DNA of 64,000 nucleotides from Enterococcus larvae. Its GTDB lineage: Bacteria; Bacillota; Bacilli; Lactobacillales; Enterococcaceae. Position 1 is the stretch's first letter; every line of letters begins with the position of its first letter. The notes below the pieces were generated by a model, which did no database searches, was not told where the DNA came from, and saw only the letters and a list, made by a program, of their open reading frames with translations. The position numbers were made by a program, and so were the translations under genes. Positions 38,703 to 46,650 of this stretch are shown here, one piece after another. The stretch spans positions 310,001-374,000 of the forward strand of contig NZ_JAEDXU010000001.1 in the NCBI RefSeq assembly GCF_017830045.1. Reading direction: 5' to 3'.

Positions 38703-39152
38703 GTACGTTCCTCCTTAAACTCGAAAGTAACTGCAGGTACAGTCTTAAGAAATCATATCACAAAGAAGGAAAAAATGCGAACTTTGAAAATCATTTTTTA
38801 AGATTCATCCTGTTCTTTAATAACAGATCTGCTGCTAGTCTTTTTGTCATTAGGTTTTCAACTAACAGTTCGATTAGAGGATGGAAAAAATCTATCCGAT
38901 AACCAACATAATTTCGACGTTGAACCATTATTTTTTAGTTAATTCTTCTCTCTTCAGTGGAAAGGTTCAAGTCCTTTTTAATTCAGTCGTCGGTAAAGGA
39001 ATGCCCTGAATAGAGCCGCTAAAAGACATTCATCTGTTTATTTTTTCTACCTGTCTCTTTATCTTAGCTAACTGTTGTTCTTCTTCAATGATTCCGCTTT
39101 ATGTTATACTGTTAACGTAGTTTTCAATTATTAAATAATGGAGGGTATATGT
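38703..39152. other. Intergenic region between divergent clpX and the lactonase gene
   Basis: About 450 AT-rich bases without a supported gene. A possible clpX promoter: TTCGCA (38776-38781) and TATGAT (38752-38757), 18-base spacer. On the other side, TATACT near 39112 could serve the lactonase gene. I saw no CtsR-type heptad repeat. A tig gene is not here. Confidence 0.35.
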
Positions 39153-40184
39153 ATGACAGAAAAGATTTTACTAGGGACTTACACACGAAGAATCAGCAAA
39201 GGGGTTCATGAAATCGTGTTGGATACTGAAAAAGGGGAGCTTTCAAAAGCAGAGCTGGTTGCTGAAGCTAATGGGCCGACTTATGTTACTTTAAGTAATG
39301 CCGGAAATTTATATTCTGTTATTGAAGTAGGTGAAGAAGGTGGTGCCGGTGCTTTCAAAGCCAGCGATGACCATACCTTTGAATTAATAAATGCTGTAAC
39401 TGAGAAAGGAGCACCCCACTGTTATGTTGCTGTTGATGAAGAACGTCAACTGATGTACGGTGCAAACTATCACCGAGGAATGGTTTACAGCCATCGTATT
39501 TTAGAAGACGGCTCTCTTGAGCTTGCGGATAAAATCACACATGATGAACCAACTGGTCCTCACGATAACCAAAATAATGCGCATGTTCATTATACAGATT
39601 TAACTCCTGATAAACGTTTAGCTGTTTGTGATTTAGGTACAGACCGTATTTATACCTATGATGTTGCTTCTGATGGCAAATTAACGGAGAAGGCCCAGTA
39701 CGTAGCAGAGCCTGGTACCGGACCACGTCATTTGGTCTTTCATCCAAATGAAAAATTTGCTTATCTGTTCGGTGAGCTTGACAATACAGTGACTGTTCTT
39801 GCCTATGATGCAGCTGATGGTACCTTCACACAAAAACAGAAGGCATCTACCTTACCTGAAGATTTCACAGAATTTAGCGGCGGAGCTGCTATTCGTATTT
39901 CTAAAGACGGTCGTTTCCTCTATGCTTCTAATCGTGGGCACAATTCTCTGGCTGTCTTCGCTGTCAAAGAAGAAGGCAGTATGGTTGAGTTGATTCAATT
40001 GATTTCGACCGAAGGTGATTTTCCAAGAGACTTTGATCTGAATGCAACAGAAGAATATATTGTAGCTGCCAATCAGAATACAGATAATTTGACTCTTTAT
40101 CGTCGTGATAAAGAATCCGGGTTGCTGACAATGATCCAAAAAGATATTTATGCACCGGAATGTGTCTGTGTATACTTTAAATAG
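39153..40184 (+). CDS. pgl: 6-phosphogluconolactonase-type beta-propeller (lactonase family)
   Basis: 343 residues from ATG 39153 (GGAGGG before it). Seven-bladed propeller repeats of the YkgB/Pgl type: TYVTLSNAGNLYSVIE, PDKRLAVCDLGTDRIYTY, GPRHLVFHPNEKFAYLFGELDNTV, AAIRISKDGRFLYASNRGHNSLAVF. The DLGTDR and ASNRGHNS motifs are those of the family, which hydrolyses 6-phosphogluconolactone in the pentose phosphate pathway. Soluble. Single gene. Confidence 0.88.
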   Translation: MTEKILLGTYTRRISKGVHEIVLDTEKGELSKAELVAEANGPTYVTLSNAGNLYSVIEVGEEGGAGAFKASDDHTFELINAVTEKGAPHCYVAVDEERQLMYGANYHRGMVYSHRILEDGSLELADKITHDEPTGPHDNQNNAHVHYTDLTPDKRLAVCDLGTDRIYTYDVASDGKLTEKAQYVAEPGTGPRHLVFHPNEKFAYLFGELDNTVTVLAYDAADGTFTQKQKASTLPEDFTEFSGGAAIRISKDGRFLYASNRGHNSLAVFAVKEEGSMVELIQLISTEGDFPRDFDLNATEEYIVAANQNTDNLTLYRRDKESGLLTMIQKDIYAPECVCVYFK

Positions 40185-40192
40185 GTAAACGA

Positions 40193-40238
40193 AAAAGAAT
40201 CTTTCCATGAGAGCTGTCTCTTTTGGAAGGATTCTTTT
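40193..40238. terminator. Shared terminator of the lactonase and DUF3114-like genes
   Basis: AAAAGAATC(TTTCCA) pairs with (TGGAAG)GATTCTTTT, 15 pairs with one wobble; T-rich on both sides. Confidence 0.82.
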
Positions 40239-40239
40239 G

Positions 40240-41496
40240 TTATTCTCTGAGCTTAAATCGCCTGATCACTTTGTAAAACTGATCCATTAATCGCTCCAAT
40301 AAACGACCAGAATAAGCATCTCCTTTATCAGAAAGATAGTCATAATTCACTTTCGAGTTATCTTTACTTTTTCGTTTTGGGCTGAACCATTTATTCTTTT
40401 GGTTACGTTCAACGGCCGATCCCTTCATTGATTCATCCAGATTTCCATTGCCAAGCAGCCCATATCGACCTATGTCTTTTCGCAGCCGTGTATCCAGCTT
40501 AGCTGGTGGTTTGACATCCAATCGTACATGAGTTTCATCATTTCGATTGGCATAATTGAAGGATTCTCCATTCATCAGCTGTTCTTCAAAATAGGCTGTC
40601 CTATTTCTATACCTATGTTGGTAATCACTTAAAGCACTGTAGTACTTGCCACTCTCGGAATCTTTCTCAAGTACATTCCACTGGCTGACAAAATTCCCCA
40701 TTGGATCAATAATGAATTCCGAATGAAAGCCAACTGTACGTTTTTTGTTTTCATTTCCTTTTACTCGATCGTTATAGTTCTCACCGAGTATCAGCTTATT
40801 ATGATAACGAGCAGGTTCTCGCTCGATCCGCTTGCCGTTGCGTCCTTTGGGCGTCGGTGCCTTCACGTAAGACGCAAGAGCTTGTTCATCTGTCATGCCC
40901 AACTTTTTGAAATTAGAACGAACATAGCTGATATTCTGACGGTCGATATACATCCTCAGCTGATGAATCGATCGATTAGACAAAATGTTGACTGGATATG
41001 CGGCTTGAACCGTCTCAGCCAGAGTACTCCAAAAGATTGCATGGGGAGCAAGCTGGTCATCAAAAGCTGCCTTACCGTTCAATTGAAGCATCTCATTCTC
41101 ATCCATTTCTCCGCCCAAGTGTTTGAGTAATAATGCTAAACGCTTTTTTGCTTGTTCTTCACTAACAGCTCCTACCTCATCCATTCCGAAAACGTTGAAA
41201 AGTCGTTCGTATAAGGGACTGCCTATCGTTTGAAGGGCTAGGTCATTTTCTGCCACTTGCTCAATCAGCATCGCTGCAGTTTCAGATTGTTGGACTTGCT
41301 TTAAAAGTTCATGACCATAGACATTCACAGCAGCCTGATCCCAATCCATCATCAAAAAGTGCTGACAATGGCGGACTAGTTGTTCCCAACATTCAGACAA
41401 TTCATTTCTCCCCAAGTTTCGAAAGACTGTTGAAAATAGCTGCAATACCCGCTGTTCCGCTCCAGCTTTCAGTTGATTATCCTTGTCCTCTTCCAT
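40240..41496 (-). CDS. DUF3114-like cytoplasmic protein
   Basis: 418 residues from the ATG at 41496 (GAGGA 5 bases before it). No signal peptide or membrane segment. The C-terminal half has the DUF3114-like pattern FHSEFIIDPMGNFVSQWN, NGESFNYANRNDETHVRLDVKPPAKLDTRLRKDIG; the N-terminal half is helical. It is rich in Asn, Lys and Arg toward the end. Function unknown. Two Mets upstream are in frame but lack spacing to the SD. Single gene. Confidence 0.6.
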   Translation of the reverse strand: MEEDKDNQLKAGAEQRVLQLFSTVFRNLGRNELSECWEQLVRHCQHFLMMDWDQAAVNVYGHELLKQVQQSETAAMLIEQVAENDLALQTIGSPLYERLFNVFGMDEVGAVSEEQAKKRLALLLKHLGGEMDENEMLQLNGKAAFDDQLAPHAIFWSTLAETVQAAYPVNILSNRSIHQLRMYIDRQNISYVRSNFKKLGMTDEQALASYVKAPTPKGRNGKRIEREPARYHNKLILGENYNDRVKGNENKKRTVGFHSEFIIDPMGNFVSQWNVLEKDSESGKYYSALSDYQHRYRNRTAYFEEQLMNGESFNYANRNDETHVRLDVKPPAKLDTRLRKDIGRYGLLGNGNLDESMKGSAVERNQKNKWFSPKRKSKDNSKVNYDYLSDKGDAYSGRLLERLMDQFYKVIRRFKLRE

Positions 41497-41740
41497 ACAG
41501 TTCCTCATCCCTTCGCCCCTTCCCCTATTCTTCATTGAGCTTATTGTACCATTAAAGCAGTAGTGATTCGCCTTTGGCTTCTTGCCTTTTCTTTAAGCAT
41601 GTTTCAGTGAATACACACTTTCCAAATCGTTCTATTGCTTCATCCTTCAAATTTCATATTTTCAATCATACTCTAGTCAAGGTTATGCTAAAATAAAAGA
41701 ACAGCTTTCTTATAATAACAATAACGAACGGAGGAATACT

Positions 41741-42568
41741 GTGGAGGAAATTATCCGAATAGAACAGTTGACCAAACGCTTTCATAAAAATATTCTTTTT
41801 GAAGCAGTTGATTTATCTATTTATAAAGGGCAATCGATTGTGTTTACAGGTAAAAATGGCAGTGGGAAGAGTACGATGCTGAAAATGATTGCAGGCTTGA
41901 CCAGCCTTTCTTCTGGAAAAGTTCACCGCAGCCAAGAGCTGTTGATTCATTATATTCCTGAGCATTTCCCTCGGAAAAAAATGAGTGCTTATCAGTATCT
42001 TCTGGCAATGGGGAAAATCGACGGCTGCCCCATATTTGAACTAAAGAACCGAATACAAGACTTAGCAGAGGATTTCTATATGAGTGAAATGCTTCATACT
42101 CCGCTGAGCTTCCTCTCCAAGGGTACACTCCAAAAGATTGGCGTGATTCAGGCATTACTGCGTACTCCGGATATCTTACTTCTCGATGAGCCTCTATCCG
42201 GTCAAGACGAACGCTCTCAGAAAGTGTTTATTACAAAAATGAAAAGCCTGTTGGAAGAAAGGGTCACAATCATCATGTCCTGTCATGAAAAGCATTTGAT
42301 TCGTGCTATTTCAGATACAGCGTATCAAATAGAAAACCGCAAGATTTTACCAACTGCAATGAGTACTTTTGATTCTGAAGCCGTTTTTCATTTAGTCTTT
42401 ATCGATGAACAAGGAAAAGCTGTCCTTCCGGATGTAGCGTTTTCCATCGAACGCTTTGATAATCAGGTACGACTATCTGTTCCAGCGAGCCAGACGAATT
42501 TACTGATCCGGCAAATGTTGGATAATCATTGGACATTACGGGGGATGCAAGATGAAAACTCTGACTGA
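41741..42568 (+). CDS. ABC transporter ATP-binding protein with degenerate signature
   Basis: 275 residues, GTG start after ACGGAGGAA. Walker A TGKNGSGKST, Walker B ILLLDEPLSGQD, switch His in MSCHEKH; the signature is LSKGTLQK instead of LSGGQ, as seen in several antibiotic-peptide and YxlF-like exporters. A C-terminal extension of about 70 residues follows the ABC core. Overlaps the permease gene by 17 bases. Export of an unknown substrate is inferred. Confidence 0.85.
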   Translation: MEEIIRIEQLTKRFHKNILFEAVDLSIYKGQSIVFTGKNGSGKSTMLKMIAGLTSLSSGKVHRSQELLIHYIPEHFPRKKMSAYQYLLAMGKIDGCPIFELKNRIQDLAEDFYMSEMLHTPLSFLSKGTLQKIGVIQALLRTPDILLLDEPLSGQDERSQKVFITKMKSLLEERVTIIMSCHEKHLIRAISDTAYQIENRKILPTAMSTFDSEAVFHLVFIDEQGKAVLPDVAFSIERFDNQVRLSVPASQTNLLIRQMLDNHWTLRGMQDENSD

Positions 42569-43283
42569 TTTATTGAACTATCAGCGCCTTTCCTATTTTA
42601 AATCGTCCAGATTTGTAATGCCTCTAGTTTGGCTATTGCTGCTTCAGCTGGCTATTTATACAACACCTCGCCCAATTGGTTTGATGGACAGTATTTTTAT
42701 GTCTTGTATGTATACGTTTTTGATTGCGATGTGGGTTGGGCTTTCCTATAACAACTTGGAGGATGAAGTAGGTGAACAGCTTTTGATCCTACGAGTAAAG
42801 AGTGAGACTGTATATTATCTAAGTATTTCTGTTTTTTTACTGATCCTAAGTGCCATCATCAGTTTGATCTCTGCTATTGCGCCCTTGATTGCAGCCATTG
42901 TCAGTCAGCAGACACTCTTCGATCGACCATTTGAAACAAATGATTTTTTCTGCTCCCTATTGCTTCTGTTCTCCTGTGCTTGTGCGGGAAGTGCCCTTGG
43001 TTCTCTGCTTCACCCAAGAATCATAAAGGATAAAAAACTGATTTTACTGACTGCTCTTTTTCTTGTTGTCTTCTCGTCAGCGCGACTTGCCATGGTCAGA
43101 GAGTACTCCTTCTTGAAATTTATTTTGTGGGTTATTCCCCCAGTTGCAGATATTACTAAAGCTTATCCAGTCAGTACCGCCTTTTCTCGACCTGTTACCT
43201 TCCAACTGTTTGGCCAGCTGCTGATTTATGCAGGTGCCTTTTCAGCAGTAAAAATTGGACTCTTGAAGAAAATAAAATTCTAA
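42552..43283 (+). CDS. ABC-2-like permease subunit
   Basis: 243 residues, about six hydrophobic helices (VMPLVWLLLLQLAIY, FLIAMWVGLSY, YLSISVFLLILSAIISLISAIAPL, SLLLLFSCACAGSALGSLL, LILLTALFLVVFSSARLAM, LFGQLLIYAGAFSAV). No cleavable signal. Partner of the overlapping ATPase. The substrate is not recognisable. Terminator follows. Confidence 0.8.
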   Translation: MKTLTDLLNYQRLSYFKSSRFVMPLVWLLLLQLAIYTTPRPIGLMDSIFMSCMYTFLIAMWVGLSYNNLEDEVGEQLLILRVKSETVYYLSISVFLLILSAIISLISAIAPLIAAIVSQQTLFDRPFETNDFFCSLLLLFSCACAGSALGSLLHPRIIKDKKLILLTALFLVVFSSARLAMVREYSFLKFILWVIPPVADITKAYPVSTAFSRPVTFQLFGQLLIYAGAFSAVKIGLLKKIKF

Positions 43284-43300
43284 TACAGGTACTAAAAAAC

Positions 43301-43338
43301 GTGAAGCCCTCGGAACTTAGACCTTCCAAGAGCTTCAC
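43301..43338. terminator. Shared terminator of the ABC operon and the toroid gene
   Basis: GTGAAGC / GCTTCAC with an inner GGAA/TTCC; A-run on the left and T-run on the right, hence bidirectional. Confidence 0.82.
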
Positions 43339-43358
43339 ATTTTTATTTTTTTCGGTTC

Positions 43359-44189
43359 CTATTTCAGGTTTTGTAGAATTTCTTGATACCTTTTAGTTGC
43401 AAGAACGCTAGGCTCTCCTTTTTTACAAAAGGAGAGTCCTGCTAGTTTTTTATTATTCCGCACAACCACGATTTGCTCGTCCTTCATCGTTTTCTGTAAT
43501 GCTGCAAAAGCTTCAAGAAACCGTTCATCCTTCTTCGCCTTCTCATAAAAAGAAAGAACGTAGACATAATAGAAAAGATTATACGTTCGAAACGGGTATT
43601 CCGGCTGCATGAACAACGTCCCTATGCCGTAATGGCAAGGGCCTATTGGTCTCTTTATCCGCCAATGTTCCAATAAAAGTTCAACCGCTGAATCAAGCTC
43701 AGCTTCCTGATTCAAGTATTCCGTGAAGCGAAAGGCACTTAGGCCTGTTAATGTTGGTCCAGGATTCGCATACAGTGTTTCTTCCCCTCGACCATAGCTG
43801 AACTTATTGCAGCGCCAGCCGCCTTTTTCGTATTGAGTAGCCAATAAATGCTTGAAGGTCGTTTTGATCCGCTCATCGTCTTGATACCCCATATGACAAA
43901 GTGTATTCACAGCATTTACTGTCTGACAGGGCAGGATCGCCCCCTTACCAGTTACCTGAAAACGACCGTCTTCCCGCCAAGTGCTGAAAATCAACTCAGC
44001 TGTTTCTGCAATTAGCGGATCTGTTCGGTCCATTCCCAATTCCGTCAACAGCATCATGCTTTCCAGTGTCGAAAAAGGAGCTCCCTTGATCAAACGCTTG
44101 TCTGAAGTCGTCCAGTAGTCGGCACCTAAGTCATAGCGATGAGCCAGAATTTCTTCAACATCGCCTTGGTATTCTTTCATCACAGCCAT
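43359..44189 (-). CDS. Prenyltransferase/squalene-cyclase-like alpha-toroid protein
   Basis: 276 residues from the ATG at 44189 (GGAGAAG before it). Repeating helical pairs typical of the alpha/alpha-toroid fold: FSTLESMMLLTELG...WREDGRF, PCQTVNAVNTLCHMGY...QYEKGGWRC, PTLTGLSAFRF. No DXDD of cyclases is seen, so the enzyme activity is uncertain and it may only share the fold. Cytoplasmic. Immediately follows a threonine-aldolase-like gene, suggesting joint work in one pathway. Confidence 0.65.
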   Translation of the reverse strand: MAVMKEYQGDVEEILAHRYDLGADYWTTSDKRLIKGAPFSTLESMMLLTELGMDRTDPLIAETAELIFSTWREDGRFQVTGKGAILPCQTVNAVNTLCHMGYQDDERIKTTFKHLLATQYEKGGWRCNKFSYGRGEETLYANPGPTLTGLSAFRFTEYLNQEAELDSAVELLLEHWRIKRPIGPCHYGIGTLFMQPEYPFRTYNLFYYVYVLSFYEKAKKDERFLEAFAALQKTMKDEQIVVVRNNKKLAGLSFCKKGEPSVLATKRYQEILQNLK

Positions 44190-44203
44190 TTGCTCTTCTC
44201 CTT

Positions 44204-45289
44204 TCAACTCGAGAGATTCATTCTCTTATTCAGCTCTTGAAAAGCAGCCAGCCAATCCTTTTCCGGTATTTTATCAAATGCATCTCCCAATGACAGCTCA
44301 AAGGAACAGACTGAATCCCCATGATTCTTCAGCATTCCTGTAAAACCAATGCTTGTCTCCTGCTGAAGTGTTGTCAGGATTGCCGCTACTTCTGTTTTGG
44401 GTTTTGAAAAATGAACGTGGAACATATTTGTTACCGGTTTACGGGGAATTGTCTCGATCCCTTCACAAAGGTTGAACTGTTCCGCCACTCTTTTTGCGCT
44501 GTTATAATAGTCAGCCATTTTTCCAATTCTCTGTTCATAATAATAATCTGACGACAATACATAGGGATAAAGACTGATCAGATCACCCCCATGCCGTCTT
44601 TTCCAAATTTTCGATTCGTCAATCAACGACTGATCACCTGCCAGAATTGCTCCTGCAATTCCTCCTAGTCCCTTATAAAAGGACACATAGACACTATCAA
44701 ACAAGGAACAGATTTCAGCTGCTGTCTTGTTGTAATAAGGCAGACACTCCCATAGCCGTGCACCATCCAGATGCACTTTTATCTCATTCTCTCTGCAGAA
44801 CTGAGAGATTTCCTTCAACTCCTCAAAGGTTGGCAGCTGTCCGCCAATTTCTCTTTGCGGCAATTCAACAAGTAGACAAGTGATTGGCTCTTCAAGCTGC
44901 TTCAGATCGTTCAGCGTGAAAAGACGATCCGCCTCTCCCAACAAAACAGTTTGAATATGATGAAGCTCCTTCACGCCACCCTCTTCATGGATTTCCAAGT
45001 GAGACAGCGGATGATAAGCAACCCGGTTATTCTTCCCATGATCAGTCCAAATCCTTAAAACGATTTGCTGCGCCATTGTTCCACTTGGAAAAAATACTGC
45101 TGCCTCCTTACCAAGTACCTTAGCCATTTTCTCTTGAAAATCTTCGATTACAGTTCCAGTCCCATAGATGTCACTTTCTTCTTTATCATCAACAGCTGTC
45201 AATGCCTGCTTCAGTACATCGATTGTACGATCTCCATGGTTTCCCAGCTTATATTTTGCTTCTTTCCAGCTTTTTTTCAACTCATCCAT
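44204..45289 (-). CDS. Threonine-aldolase-family PLP enzyme
   Basis: 361 residues, fold type I PLP enzyme. Features: SDIYGTGTVIEDFQEKMAKVLGKEAAVFFPSGTMAQQ, HLDGARLWE (cofactor Asp) and VSFYKGLGG with the Schiff-base Lys near residue 205. Low-specificity L-threonine aldolases and related beta-eliminating lyases look like this; the usual Ser/His set around the Lys (SxSKGLG) is changed to SFYKG, so the substrate may differ. SD GAGGTG. 14 bases before the toroid gene's ATG. Confidence 0.85.
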   Translation of the reverse strand: MDELKKSWKEAKYKLGNHGDRTIDVLKQALTAVDDKEESDIYGTGTVIEDFQEKMAKVLGKEAAVFFPSGTMAQQIVLRIWTDHGKNNRVAYHPLSHLEIHEEGGVKELHHIQTVLLGEADRLFTLNDLKQLEEPITCLLVELPQREIGGQLPTFEELKEISQFCRENEIKVHLDGARLWECLPYYNKTAAEICSLFDSVYVSFYKGLGGIAGAILAGDQSLIDESKIWKRRHGGDLISLYPYVLSSDYYYEQRIGKMADYYNSAKRVAEQFNLCEGIETIPRKPVTNMFHVHFSKPKTEVAAILTTLQQETSIGFTGMLKNHGDSVCSFELSLGDAFDKIPEKDWLAAFQELNKRMNLSS

Positions 45290-45469
45290 CGTTTAAACAC
45301 CTCTTCATTTTTTCTATAGCTAACAATAGGAAAAAGCAACAGCCTCAACTGCTGCTTTTAATTGATATACATCCTATCCACACGAAGAATGACCTTTACG
45401 CAATGTGTATAAAAATGAAATTAAAAACAATCGTCATTTCTATAATAGGTTTATATATGCAGAATCCGC

Positions 45470-46303
45470 TTATAAATATTTTTCAAGCATGAATGCAATG
45501 CCGTCCTCATTGTTTGATAGCGTGATTTCATCGGCCGCTTCCTTTAGATCATCAACCGCATTAGCCATCGCTACTCCGACTCCTGCGTATTCTATGATTG
45601 AGCGGTCATTGTGCCCATCTCCAAATGAAATGATTTCATCAGCATGAATGCCAAAATCCGGCAGCACACTATCTAGAGCCTTCGCTTTATCAATTCCTTT
45701 ATCTGTAAATTCAAAATAGAAAGGTGCTGTGAACATAGCATTCAAACGACCTTCGAAGGGTGCTTGGATTTTTTTGTGGTTCTCTTGTAAATACTGCGCA
45801 TCAGCCGCAATTAAAATTTTATTCAAAGGAAAGTCCACAAAAGCTGCAAGATCATCAATCTCACACAGCTTAAAGTTTCCGCCTCTGGATTCATATTCAA
45901 TAATATTGAACTCTCCAGTCGGCAAATATAATGTGTTGTCAAATACATCATTGACGTATAGATAGTCATCTTTATCGATCATTGGTTTTACATCAAACTG
46001 CTTCAAATGTTCAAGAATCGCTTTCCCATCTTCAACAGACATTGCCTGATTAAACAGTATTTCTTCTGTCTTACAGTCAACTACACATGCACCATTGAAG
46101 GAAACAATGAAGCCTTCATACTTGTCCAATTGCAGTTCTTCCACATGCTTACGCATCCCGGTTGTCGGGCGTCCAGACGCAAGAATCACTTTTATGCCAT
46201 TTTCCTGCGCATCGATCAGTGCCTGTTTTGTTTTTTCTGATATTTCCTTTTCATCATTCAGTAAGGTTCCATCAATGTCTAACACGATTGCTTTGATTGT
46301 CAT
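45470..46303 (-). CDS. Cof-type HAD phosphatase (YidA-like)
   Basis: 277 residues. HAD motif I VLDIDGTLLND, motif II ILASGRPT, Lys of motif III (DKGIDKAKAL), motif IV SFGDGHNDRSIIEYAGVGVAMANA, and a C2-type cap. Members dephosphorylate sugar phosphates or flavin-type compounds in the cytosol. AGAGGAG before the ATG. The 347 bases up to the pectate-lyase stop (46304-46650) hold only an AT-rich stretch and a terminator. Confidence 0.93.
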   Translation of the reverse strand: MTIKAIVLDIDGTLLNDEKEISEKTKQALIDAQENGIKVILASGRPTTGMRKHVEELQLDKYEGFIVSFNGACVVDCKTEEILFNQAMSVEDGKAILEHLKQFDVKPMIDKDDYLYVNDVFDNTLYLPTGEFNIIEYESRGGNFKLCEIDDLAAFVDFPLNKILIAADAQYLQENHKKIQAPFEGRLNAMFTAPFYFEFTDKGIDKAKALDSVLPDFGIHADEIISFGDGHNDRSIIEYAGVGVAMANAVDDLKEAADEITLSNNEDGIAFMLEKYL

Positions 46304-46588
46304 ATCGTCTGCTCCTCTGACTCGCTGAATGACCTTCTCCCACTAATGATTGCTGCTGCAATAAAAAGAGCCATCCATTATTATTTTTGTTATCAGCGTA
46401 TGATTGAAGCTTCCCCATTACTGGAATTTCCAGACACACCCTACTATCAGTATAGTTTATAACGAATCAAAATTCTATAATGAAAAAGCTTACACACCTT
46501 ATGTTATTGAAAAAAATACCAGATAGACACTTGTAAAAAAAACAACGGATTCTTCACGACAAGCAATACATGCAACAGTGTTTAAAAA

Positions 46589-46623
46589 AAGTGCACAGGA
46601 AGATAAAATTCCCTGCACACTTT
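46589..46623 (-). terminator. Terminator of the pectate-lyase gene
   Basis: AAAGTG..CAGG pairs with CCTG..CACTTT with a small internal loop; seven U follow on the minus strand. Confidence 0.75.
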
Positions 46624-46650
46624 CGTTTTACTTATTTTAGCTATCGAGAA

